This document shows positions 46,536 to 56,355 of a stretch of DNA of 64,000 bases, piece by piece. Position 1 is the stretch's first letter, and each line of letters starts with the position of its first letter. The position numbers were made by a program, and so were the translations under genes. A model generated the notes under the pieces. That model had not been told where the DNA came from, ran no database searches, and saw only the letters and a program-made list of their open reading frames with translations. Where the stretch lies: contig SMSO01000032.1 of NCBI GenBank assembly GCA_004764695.1, positions 8,018,668 through 8,082,667 on the forward strand. Reading direction: 5' to 3'. The stretch comes from Schizochytrium sp. TIO01. Its lineage: Eukaryota > Sar > Bigyra > Thraustochytrida > Thraustochytriidae.

Positions 46536-46591
<56 letters not shown>

Positions 46592-46612
46592 AGGAAAGAA
46601 AGAAAGAAAGCA
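46511..46612. repeat. (GAAA)n array, about 100 bp
   Basis: GAAA units interrupted twice by GCAAGTAA and once by AAGG. Homopurine on the + strand. Confidence 0.96.
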
Positions 46613-48429
46613 AGTAAGTGTCTCTCTGCACAGCTACAGAATAGAGCAAGTGGAGGATAACAAGATCTGTTTGGGGTTTTGCTAATATTTCAGCTGTGCG
46701 TGAATAACAATGCAGACTAAAACACCACGAACATAGCTGATTTCGAGTCGTTGGTCTATTCGAGAGGGTCTGTATGCTGTCTTGGTCTAAATTATCCTGC
46801 GCTTCCGAATTTGCTTTCTTTCTGCTTGCTTGCTCGCTCGAAATGTTGACCTTGTTTTGTTTTTCCCAACCCTTGCATGAGTGAAAATTCTTCCTTTGAA
46901 ACGATGCTTTTCCTACTCGCACTCCTACAGTAAGCTATAGCGGTGGGCCGGGAGGCCCTCCCTCTCGTTTTCTTTTATGCTGTCGATGATAGAAATAAGA
47001 AGGGAAGTTTGAAAGAAGGAACATGGAGAAACAACAAAGCAAGGAAGAGAAAGGAAGCAAAAGCGCGGAAGTGCCTTCATTCGCATTGATCTTCAACTTT
47101 GGTTTATGATAAACTAAAAAGCAAACCTTTTGACCAAGAGTGTTTTTTTGTTTTGTTTTTTAAATAAATTACATTAAATTAAGATAAACAAAAAGGTTCT
47201 ATTGTACTTTGTACTTTCTCATAAAAGTAATAAAAACATCGATATAACATTGTAACAACTGTTGGCAAAGTTTTCTTTTCTCGCATCAAAGTTGGAAAAT
47301 TGCGGAACACATGCGGAGAAAACCTGAAAACCCCCTACGTTTTGCTATTTGCTGGGCGCGCCGCGCGTGGCGAAGGAGATACCAGTTGCAACGCCACCCT
47401 CCAGCAGCTTTAGCTGATTTATTATATATTTCAGAGGACCGAAGAAAACTTACCACTGCAGGCGCTGGCGAGGTTAATCAACAGAGGCTTCGCTCAAGTG
47501 ATTCCCACTTTCTATTCTTTTCTTTTTCTCCCCCTTTTACCTCACAAATAAACAAACAAAAATATGAATATGTATAAATAAAGATAGACCGAACCAACTT
47601 CTGAGAGAATCGAATCAGCGAAGAATCAATTTTATAAACAGAAATGTAGAATCAAGTAAAAGGATCAATTCTTCTATTCTTGCAATACTCATACGCTTTC
47701 CTTTTCTTATATCAAAAAAAGGCAGTCAAAGAAAGCGCGCTAGTCAGTCCAGGGACCAAAGGGAAGCAAGAATGCTCATGCCCAAAGTTGTTTTGTGAAA
47801 ATCAGAAGAATTGCGCATTAATTTCACAACTTAGTTTTCAAGCTCAAACTAATCAGTTTCCTACTTTCAAATCGCTAGCGATGGTGCTGCTCTTTTGCTT
47901 GCATTCAACATACAAAGGAATCGCAAGCAAGTTTTGTTTACTTTTGGTTTATTTCCTCTTTCGCAGGTTCTTTGTTATGTACACCCAACAACCATAATGA
48001 AGTAAGAAAGAATTCATTTCAATTAAAAAACATATTGCGAGTCAACAATCGTTTAATTCTTCTCCTTTCTTTCTTTCCAAAATAAAATCAAACAATAACA
48101 AACGAGAGCAACTTTCCTTTTATAATAATACTAACAAAACCAAAACCAAAATCAAAATCATTATTTTTATTTTTTATTTTTTATTGAATTCACATACTTG
48201 GGCAAAAAGGAAGTCGAGATAACCTATTAAAGGGAACTTCCTTCTTTTTCATTCTCTTTCCAATAATTCAATTTCCTCAGGCATCAAGAAGAATGTTAAA
48301 ATAAAACGAGAGGAAGAATCAAGATGATTAGGAAAATCAGAGCTCCTCGGCACGCGTGAATCGCCCAATGAATTACGAGTGGGGAGAGAGAAAGAAGAAA
48401 GAAAGGAAAGCGCGCCTAGTCTAGTAGGA

Positions 48430-48456
48430 GAAAAGAAAAGAAAAGAAAAGAAAAGA
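48430..48456. repeat. (AAAAG)5 pentamer run
   Basis: Perfect AAAAG units ending in AAGAAGAA. Confidence 0.94.
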
Positions 48457-49614
48457 AGAAAAATCGAAACTATCTAAGCAAAAGGGTATTGAAGAACACG
48501 AGCTGTTTCTTACCTTTCCTATATTATTTACTTTAAAATAAAATAAAGTTCTTTGTTTTATTTAAACAACTAAAAAGAAACAAACAGATAAAAAAGAAGA
48601 GGAATAAGTAAACAAAATGAACGAAACAAAACAATAACTATAGACTCCTCGAGGCGTGCCGCGATCAGCGAGAGGGCAAATCCGTATTGGGTGATTCCGC
48701 TCGACCCGCTGTTGCGCCTGAGACGACTTCTTGTTCTTCTCCTTCTCCTCCAACACTGCGAGGCGAGGAGCGAGACCGAGCGAGGCATCGTCACACCTGC
48801 CGGGCCTCGCGACGTGCAGACAGACTCGAGACGCAGCGGCAGTAGTGGAGAGAAAGCAAAGCCTTCCTCGCTGGGGCTTGCTTGCTTGCTTGTCACTTTT
48901 ACTACTACTTCCTTTGTGACTTAGTCCCTTCTTAGGAATTGCATACTTATCAATACATGCATACAGGCATAGAGACATCTATATATATATACACGGGTAC
49001 AACGAGGAAACACGCAAAGACTGCCGAGGAGCCGGGCAAAGTCTAAGGAATTTGCTCAGACACTACTGGCAAGGTGAACACTAGCAGCGAGAGCACGAGC
49101 CGAGGTAACACCAGAAGAGAAAAAGTGTATTTTGAGACTTCGTTTGTCGCGAACAATTCAAGTGCAAGTATTTTCTAGTTGGCCTTTTTGCAACTACAGC
49201 CTCTCGCAGATTTTCGCGTAGAGCACGGAAATAACACTGGATCGCTGTTGGCTTATCTATCTACTACTTGGATCAAGGTAGGCGCTCTTGTCTCTGGGTT
49301 ATTGTTGTACACAGACAGGGGACCAAAGCGGACGCATAAAAGAATAGAGTTCTGGCCTGGACCAACACAGGTAATCTTTCTGTCTCTAAATCTTGCATTC
49401 GCCCACGCACTCTACACAACAAAGGACTTTTCCGACGCTTTAAGTACTCTGTCTTGAATCGTTTGCTGTGTCTCTCCTCTTCTCACAACTGAAACTGAAA
49501 ATTCTGCCTCGTTGAGCGAGCTTTAATAAGGCAGACCAATCGATTTGCTAACTGACCCTCACATCTGCAGAAAAGAGGCAAACTATTTTGAGCTTGTCAT
49601 AATCACAACCCATC

Positions 49615-51666
49615 ATGGCGCCTCGCACGCAAACTAGCAAATCCAGATTGCAAGCACAAAAGGAAAAGTTGGCACAAGAAGAAATTAAACAAGAAATGGA
49701 GCAAAGGCTTAAGCCTTCATGTCCAAGACATTGGAGTGCAGAAGAAGATGAACTTCTGCGCGCAGCTGTTGGGCGCTTTGGTGCACGTCACTGGAAAACT
49801 ATCGCAACTTATGTCCCTTCACGAACTCACACACAATGCCTCCAGCGATGGAACAAAGTTCTGAAACCCGGTTTACTCAAAGGACCTTGGAGCCCAGAAG
49901 AAGATCACCTATTGCGCCGTCTTGTAGAGCAAAGCATGGCAAGTCTTCGTCTTAACACCAGCGAGTCTTGCGACTCAATGCACACAGATATGGATACAGA
50001 CTCAGTCAGCTCTGGCGATGGATCTGGTCTTTCTGGCTTGGCGCGCCGTGTAGATTGGGTTCTCATTGCAGAGAATATCCCCGGGCGCAGCGTAAAGCAG
50101 TGCCGCGAACGCTGGTGCTCCAATCTTGACCCAGCAATCAACAAGGGCGTATGGACCGCTGAAGAAGATGCCACACTGCTCTCTACACAGTCTACCAAGG
50201 GAAACTGCTGGGCTCATATTGCCCGACTCTTGCCAGGACGTACAGAGCATGCCGTGAAAACCCGCTTCCGCAGTATCCAACGCGCTCGACGTCGTGAGTG
50301 GTCTAAAGAGGAGGACGACCTCCTCATTAACCAATACCAAATTCACGGCAGCCAATGGGCTTTGGTTGCTGATCCCTTCAGGGGCACCCGCACCAAAAAT
50401 GCTGTGATGACTCGTTTCAAGCAACTTCAAAGCCTTGGCCTTGTACAGCCTTCTCGCCGCTCGCGCTCTGTCGTGCCTCGGGCCCGCATGACTACAGCGC
50501 AGCCGGTTGTCTCCTCTTCAAGCTTGCCATACCCTTCTGCATCAGCCTCCGCTGTATACTCTTCGCAGCCTCAGCAGCATCAACAACACTTGCATTCCCC
50601 ACATGTCGGTCTCGAGGTCAATGATCTCCTGGCAGCTGGCCAAGAATCGACCTTCACTGAGGACCCTTCCCTCTTGCGCAGCACAAGCACCGGTAGTATC
50701 CCACGCCATACTATGTCCCGCATTGCTTCGCTCTCGAGCACTGGCGCATCCCAGGTCGGTGTTGACTCTGCGTACAATTCACTCATCCCCACAGCTCACG
50801 CCAGCGGACTTGAGCCATATGCCGGCGCTCAGGATGCCGGCCTATCCGGCGGGAACTCCAACAACTTTGACGCTTGGTCGCAACCCCGCATTCAGAATGC
50901 CATTAGCAAACTCATGGACAGCACTCCTCTCAACTACAATGAAGTGGCTTCGTCTGGAGTTATGCCCTCAACTTCATCTGATGTCCCACCTTCAGCTTCT
51001 GGTGCTTATGACCCTGCTTCAATGCAGGAAGAACCACGTCAACAGCACCAAGAGTTGCAGCAGCAACAGCAGCAGCGCCCCCGCGCTTCTCGTCTTCGCA
51101 CCTTTGACTCTATGCAGGAGGTGGAGAACTGTGCTCTGCAAATGCTCGCTTCGCAGAAGCGTTCCAGATCAGGGGTTGAAAACGAAGACAATTCGTCATC
51201 CTCTGGAGTCTTTGGCTTCTTCGGCCTCGAATCTGATCAGCATTCAGCTGCTACAACGATTACCCATATCAACCAGCACCTTAGCTCACAAGCTGGCGTT
51301 TCCCGTAACATGCACAACGCCAACAGCAACTTTATGCTCAGCCATCCCGAACAGAACTCAGAGTCTGCATCCTTCACACCTTCTGCTGCTCCCGACACCT
51401 CTGCATCACCTGCTGCGCCTGCTTCTGCCATGACCTCTCAGTACATCCCGCCACCACCTCCTCCTACTTCATCAGTGCACCAACAGCAGCAACAGTACGA
51501 TAATGTCCAGATCTTCAGCCACCAGCCCCAGCAGCAACAATATAACCCGGCACCGTTTGCAACGGAGCCTGTAAAGCACCCTATTACGTATGGTGTGACT
51601 GGAGGCGCTCTCAACTCGTCGCTTTTTCCATCTCGTGAAATTTCCTTTCACCAAACCTGCATTTAA
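49615..51666 (+). CDS. Four-repeat MYB (SANT) DNA-binding protein
   Basis: Probable nuclear transcription factor. The 683-residue frame starts at ATG 49615 (context ACCCATCATGG). A basic, Gln/Lys-rich N-terminus leads into four MYB repeats: R1 about 37-84 (HWSAEEDELL...HWKTIATYVPSRTHTQCLQRW), R2 about 90-172, R3 about 178-222 (VWTAEEDATLL...CWAHIARLLPGRTEHAVKTRF) and R4 about 227-272 (EWSKEEDDLL...QWALVADPFRGTRTKNAVMTRF). R2 is split by an acidic/Ser-rich insertion of about 35 residues (107-142) between its first and second helices. The C-terminal 400 residues are Ser/Gln/Pro-rich with polyQ and polyP runs, typical of an activation region. Tandem four-repeat MYBs occur in plants, protists and SNAPC4. 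A 5' UTR intron (GTAATC at 49371 to CAG at 49570) is possible but unproven. Confidence 0.93.
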   Translation: MAPRTQTSKSRLQAQKEKLAQEEIKQEMEQRLKPSCPRHWSAEEDELLRAAVGRFGARHWKTIATYVPSRTHTQCLQRWNKVLKPGLLKGPWSPEEDHLLRRLVEQSMASLRLNTSESCDSMHTDMDTDSVSSGDGSGLSGLARRVDWVLIAENIPGRSVKQCRERWCSNLDPAINKGVWTAEEDATLLSTQSTKGNCWAHIARLLPGRTEHAVKTRFRSIQRARRREWSKEEDDLLINQYQIHGSQWALVADPFRGTRTKNAVMTRFKQLQSLGLVQPSRRSRSVVPRARMTTAQPVVSSSSLPYPSASASAVYSSQPQQHQQHLHSPHVGLEVNDLLAAGQESTFTEDPSLLRSTSTGSIPRHTMSRIASLSSTGASQVGVDSAYNSLIPTAHASGLEPYAGAQDAGLSGGNSNNFDAWSQPRIQNAISKLMDSTPLNYNEVASSGVMPSTSSDVPPSASGAYDPASMQEEPRQQHQELQQQQQQRPRASRLRTFDSMQEVENCALQMLASQKRSRSGVENEDNSSSSGVFGFFGLESDQHSAATTITHINQHLSSQAGVSRNMHNANSNFMLSHPEQNSESASFTPSAAPDTSASPAAPASAMTSQYIPPPPPPTSSVHQQQQQYDNVQIFSHQPQQQQYNPAPFATEPVKHPITYGVTGGALNSSLFPSREISFHQTCI

Positions 51667-52483
51667 TTTGATTGATTGATTGACTGATACCACCCCCCCT
51701 CAATCGGGCACGATTACTTCTGCCCATTGACTGACACAAAAAAATCCTTTTTACCCATGTTTTACCGTGAATATTCTCACTGACACCTACTTACTTACTT
51801 ACTTACTGTGACCAGAAACGAGGAACGGTCTACCCTTGCGGTCTCTCCCTCGTCTCACGCATATGGAGACAGAGAGCACCGTACTGGGAGCCCAGTATTA
51901 TTCCTTATTTGATGAACCATTTTCTACTTTCTCTTTGTGCCTTTACTAATTTTCCCTACACCCATTATAAAGTCATGGTTTCCAAGAATTTGGAAAGCTT
52001 GACCTTTCAATCTCGCTCGACATTGATGAGGGGGGAGCAACTTGGTATCTGTGCTATCTGGTTACTTATTGTAGTTATATTTGTATCCTTGCTTAGTTCA
52101 TTCGTAGGAACATACAACGAGGAAAACAAACGCAATGAAATGGTTATCACGAAAGGAACACGCGCGAATTTTGATTAAGAAGCACTGTTACTTAACTTTT
52201 GTGGCATTCCTCGAAGGTAAGAAAATTCTAATCTCTAAGGACATTATAACAAATTTACAGAGCACCAACTGGCAAAAGAGACTTTGTGTCTCGCAACAAT
52301 TGCAGCTTATTGCACTGTTTTGAAACATTCAAGCATCCAACTTCTTTCTCAACATACCTACTTTTTATAAATGTAAATAGATAGCAATAGTACTTTACAA
52401 TATCTTGTTGACATCTAAGATATCGCTCATTTTCCAGTGTTTCAACAGTAGTAAATATATTCATTTAGTGGTCATATATACAT
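51667..52483. other. Intergenic, convergent 3' ends
   Basis: About 820 bp between MYB (+) and the glycosyltransferase-like gene (-). It contains short TTGA and CTTA runs (near 51667 and 51790) and no credible frame. Confidence 0.65.
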
Positions 52484-54111
52484 TTATTCGCCATCTTCTG
52501 CGCGTTGACGAAACATTTCTTGGACTTTCGACAACATTAATCCTGCTACAGGGTTCGTGTCGCGCCAACGCCAAATATAGCATGCTTTTAAGTCAACAGT
52601 CGTTGTTGGAAGCGAATGACACGGCATGCGTTCTAAATGCTCATCAGGGTTGTACACATAATTTTCTACGCCAACACCTTTTCTGTCAGAAATGTTCGGA
52701 TGTAAAATCTTAAAACGCGAAGAATACTGCCGTGCTTCTTTTGTGCCGTGCCAAAGATGGAGTACACTTCCCGAAACATAAGCAAGTTTTCCTCTCGAGA
52801 CTTTGAATGCACGTTCGGCCCAATCTTGAAATCTATGCGCCAATGGCGAATCAGGACTGACGAGTCGTTGGGCATAGTAGTAAGGAATCCTTACTGGGGT
52901 CTTCCTGTGTAGGTCTTCTTCGTGAACAAAGTGACCTTCGAATGCGTGAGCCATAAGTGCATCCTGTATACATAATCAAACACGGAGCAAAGGCATATAC
53001 GTATGCGGAACAGTACTCCAACGCGGTTAGTTAGCAAATGAGCAAAACTATGTTTGGATATTCGGACGCTAGTTGTGAATTTCCATACAAAAGAAGAACT
53101 TACAGCGCCACCCACCACTGCAAGGTCAAAGAGGCCACCCATCTCCCGAAGAGCGTCCCGTGAAGCTGCCCAAGCAAACCCTGTGTAGCCATGGTCTTTT
53201 TGAGAATCTAAAATTCTACTCTTGCGCGAGGGGGGCGAAGACTCAACAGCAAAGGCAAAGCCTGGAGTACGAACACCTTCGTTTTTGCCCAAGCTCTTCC
53301 GTGCCCGACGTGGGTCCAACCAAAGCTGGCCCTGTGAAAGGCGAATTGCATACTGGTATGGTTGCAAAACCATTTCACCTTCAAGTACTAAATTAAGCGT
53401 TTGCTCTACCCAATCAATTTCTGTGAAGAGAAGTTCTGCGTCTGGCCAGACCACAGCCTTGCAATTCTCTGGCAGATGATCGATCCCCACATTAATAAGC
53501 CGTTCCTTCTGCCAAAGTGTAGCCCCACTGTCCGCGCGAAGGCTGATAAGTGCATCAGCATCCTCAGGCACAGAAATGATCTCATTCTCCATACATACAT
53601 CTTTGTCGTCCTCGTTCCCGTGCTCATGCTCATCAGATAGCACTAAATGTACAACCATAAGCCAGAGGTTTTGGGCTCGGGATGCTGTTCTGAACCTCCT
53701 AAAATTATCCAGCCTCGATGAGTAGCCTGCTGGGTTAAATAGTGCTACAACGCCACATGTCTTCCATTGCTTTGAATTTCCATCCTTTTGACCAAGACTT
53801 CCAGGATCTTCAATATTCTGCACCCTAATATTTGTATTGTGAACTCCCTCTGCTGGTACAGCCTTCTGTTCTTCTGCAGCAACCAAATTGAATATCTCCA
53901 CGGACTCATGGACTTTTTGATCCTCCTCCACAGCCAGACTTGGAGGCTTCTCTTCGAAAGACTGTTTTGTCAACGTTGTTGACGTTGGCAGAGAGCTCAA
54001 AGAAGGCCTCAGAGCCTCTACAGAGCCGCCGCATAGCAACACCAAAAGGGAAAAACCTATCGCTACAGCTATCGCTACCCTCGCGGTAGACTCCACGATG
54101 CATCTCCACAT
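52484..54111 (-). CDS. Type II membrane glycosyltransferase-like protein (two exons)
   Basis: Exon 1 is 54111-53104 (336 codons) and exon 2 is 52963-52484 (159 residues plus TAA), joined in phase 0 to give 495 residues. The start is the ATG at 54111; the frame extends upstream to 54192 but only from TTG. Residues 11-28 form a single hydrophobic signal anchor, so a Golgi or ER lumenal enzyme is likely. The lumenal part has features of a glycosyltransferase-like family: WQKERLINVG (200-209), the strand-loop VVWPDAELLF (220-229, where relatives carry an acidic DxD-like motif), GYTGFAWAASRDAL and GGLFDLAVVGGA|DALMAHA spanning the splice site, then HLWHG (405-409) and QYSSR. The intron falls inside the conserved GG(G/A)D motif, which supports the join. 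Sugar and acceptor are unknown. Confidence 0.75.
52964..53103 (-). other. Spliceosomal intron, 140 nt
   Basis: Donor GCT|GTAAGT and acceptor TATACAG|GATGCA on the - strand. Reading through the donor loses similarity at once, while splicing restores a conserved GGAD motif. It is the only clear coding intron in the window. Confidence 0.85.
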
Positions 54112-54390
54112 TCCACCTAAGCCCTGACCATGTGCATGCAGGTCGTCTATAAGGCAGAGACTTGGAACCCAGCTTTGACTCGAAGAGAGCAAAACCTGAA
54201 AAGGGTTTGGTTTTCATTATTATTAGTATTATTTTTTTTAAGAATAAAAATTAATCATTAAAAATGAATGATATGATTTTAAGTAACTAACTATTACTCG
54301 TAAAGAAGAGAGAAACTGAGCTGTCCCTACTTGAGATAGTGAACACCAAGAATGCGCCGTGCATAACCCTGACTCAGGCTTTCCAGCGCG
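54112..54390. promoter_or_regulatory. Divergent promoter region
   Basis: About 280 bp separates the two start codons of the glycosyltransferase-like (-) and RMP1-like (+) genes, so regulatory elements are probably shared. It contains an ATTATTATTAGTATTATT stretch near 54215. No clear TATA box. Confidence 0.5.
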
Positions 54391-55686
54391 ATGGAGGCAG
54401 AACTCGCAGTGCTGAAGAGGCTACTCTATGGCTGCAGGCAGCAGCATGCTTGCACTGGGTACTTCCAGCGGCTTCGAGCTGCAGATCGAAGGCTAAGGAA
54501 GATCTCATCCAACAACCAGTGGCTGGACGTGGGCAAAGCCACAGCGGAAAAGCTCAGCCAAGGTCGTGCCGCGACAAGCTTCAAGGAGAAGAAAGCCTTA
54601 AAGAAGTCTAACAAGGGTCTCGAACCTGTGTCTGTCCAGAATGAAGCTGAGGCTGACCTGGCAAGCTTGGAGATGGCTGAGAAGTTGCTCCTGGACGCAG
54701 CCTCGGAACTGTCTTGGAGCCTGAGCCGCGGGCGCTTTGTGCCGCTTGTAACAGTGCTTCTAGCAAGTACCGCACAACTTGTCAAGTTTATTGGTGAGCT
54801 CAAACCCGTACTACAAAAGGCTGTTGAGCACTCGGCAAGGGCCAAGGCACGGGCATCCAAGGAAAACCAATACGCATCAAAGTTCGAGCTTACAGAAGAT
54901 GGCGGTGTGCGTGTGGAAACCTTTGCAAAGAATATCAGTGATGATGAGGATGACGACGATTTTGGCATGGCTATTATCCGCACTGACTCTATTCCAAAGA
55001 AATCTCAGGTGACCCCTAAAAGCGCCGTAGCAGAGGTCAAGAAGAGCAAAAAAAGTATGAAACAAAGGGGAACCCAACAGCAGAAACTGTCCCACCAACG
55101 TGACAGGCAGGATGGAGACCAAGAAGCTAAAGAATATATGGAGGACAACTCGCAAAACCTGGAGTCAGAGAAAGGCGGAAGCGATGAGGTAAGCAATGCC
55201 AACAAGATGAAAATCAGAAAGGCTTCGCAGGTTGGGCTCGAAGCTAAACGCCGTGTGACGAATAAACGCAAGCTTGCTAACACAGTTGCTGACGATGATG
55301 ACGTTCAGGACGAAATGCAAGACTTGATGCCAAAGGCAAAACGGACAGTTGAAGTATTGAAGGCGTCTGCCATAGAAACAGATGGTGCAAGCATGTCGGA
55401 CCTACAAGTCAGGAAAATAAAAAAATCGAAAAATGACAAAATAACAAAACGCAAGATGGAGGCTATCATGTCAACTGAAGGCCAGACTGCATCATCTTCG
55501 ACAAGTCTGATTGAAGACGAAGATGAAAGTAAACAGATGAAGCTGAAGACCAAGAAGAAGACGAAGGTAGTCGATGTTGGCGTCGCTACAAACTCAACCT
55601 TAGCAGAGAAGAAAACCAAATCCAAGATCAAAAAGGTTAAAAAGAAGAAGGCCAACGATATTGACGATATTTTTGGAGGTCTGTGA
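54391..55686 (+). CDS. RMP1/NEPRO-like nucleolar protein (probable RNase MRP-associated)
   Basis: A 431-residue frame from ATG 54391 to TGA 55684. Residues 5-38 (LAVLKRLLYGCRQQHACTGY, then FQRLRAADRRLRKI) match the start of RMP1/NEPRO proteins: a helix followed by an N/RxxQH-type motif and a basic Arg-rich helix. Residues about 93-137 form the second conserved helix pair, with SWSLSRGRFVPLVTVLLAST resembling the family's GxFxPL motif. The remainder is a long Lys/Glu/Asp-rich, probably disordered tail with nuclear or nucleolar localisation-like KKxKK clusters near the end. Yeast Rmp1 is a subunit of RNase MRP, which processes rRNA precursors; NEPRO is its relative in animals. Function here is inferred from the N-terminal domain alone. 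Confidence 0.65.
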   Translation: MEAELAVLKRLLYGCRQQHACTGYFQRLRAADRRLRKISSNNQWLDVGKATAEKLSQGRAATSFKEKKALKKSNKGLEPVSVQNEAEADLASLEMAEKLLLDAASELSWSLSRGRFVPLVTVLLASTAQLVKFIGELKPVLQKAVEHSARAKARASKENQYASKFELTEDGGVRVETFAKNISDDEDDDDFGMAIIRTDSIPKKSQVTPKSAVAEVKKSKKSMKQRGTQQQKLSHQRDRQDGDQEAKEYMEDNSQNLESEKGGSDEVSNANKMKIRKASQVGLEAKRRVTNKRKLANTVADDDDVQDEMQDLMPKAKRTVEVLKASAIETDGASMSDLQVRKIKKSKNDKITKRKMEAIMSTEGQTASSSTSLIEDEDESKQMKLKTKKKTKVVDVGVATNSTLAEKKTKSKIKKVKKKKANDIDDIFGGL

Positions 55687-56355
55687 GTGTCCTCTAGAGA
55701 AGTTGCTCATATTTGTCTCATTTGTTTCTGGTATTTTATCTGCATGTCCGAGCTAGGGTCTGCAAGCAACCATATTCGCTTTGATATGATAGAAGGGCAA
55801 TATAATGTTTTAGAGGTATTGTTCGTTCAAGAGCTCGGTCTATAATGTTTCCCTATATAATTTTTTCGATCTTCTTTTTTTTTAATTATCGAGATTACAC
55901 AGCTATCTTAGCCTGATTATTTCTTCGTTTGCAATTGTGCTATGCAAAAAGATTACATTGTTCCTTGACCTTATAGTGTTTCTTTCTAAATTAAGTTTTG
56001 CGAATAAATGTTGAGTTTTTGATATCGCCGCAAGAGGAACTAGAACGCCATCTCCTTTTTTCTAAAGAACTGTTGAAAGCTCGTCTTGTCTAGGACCAAA
56101 TCTACAAAAAAGTATCTCTACCCTATCATTACCTTTCAATAAAAGAGGTATCGCAGCTACTACAGTTAGTGGCGTGTGGAACTAAAAGGTATAGTGCTTA
56201 CTAATGAGGGAACGTTTTCCTGTCTTCAAAGATTTCAGTCAAATGGAGAAATTGCAAGGTAAACTATAGAATGGTCAAAAACAGCTTCTAGTTTTGTGTT
56301 AGAATAGGTAACGCAGGGGAGATGAATGTGCAGAGGGAAAAATGCTCCGTACATT
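55687..56355. other. Intergenic, convergent 3' ends
   Basis: About 670 bp of AT-rich 3' flank between the RMP1-like gene and MetRS. AATAAA-like sequences occur near 56002 (GCGAATAAATG) and 56138. No frame. Confidence 0.6.

Larger units (their letters stand above)
43141..49614. other. Right end of the desert: GC islands, AAAC/AAAG arrays and MYB upstream region
   Basis: Islands at about 43180-43500, 43750-43990, 45100-45330 and 48650-48880 alternate with AT-rich DNA and long A-rich arrays. A TTG-started frame at 43156-43587 (+) is 143 codons long and reads like protein, but it has no ATG and no recognised domain. The last few hundred bases should contain the MYB promoter and 5' UTR. Confidence 0.5.

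Noticed and set aside
10000-49600. CRISPR array or prokaryotic island
   Set aside because: Repeats are tandem without spacers; the genes flanking are eukaryotic and one has a spliceosomal intron.
50507-51433. 308-codon plus-strand frame
   Set aside because: Alternate frame over the MYB low-complexity tail; no domain.
54339-54611. 90-codon ATG frame overlapping the RMP1-like start
   Set aside because: Starts 52 bp earlier but in another frame; lacks the RMP1 motifs seen in the main frame.
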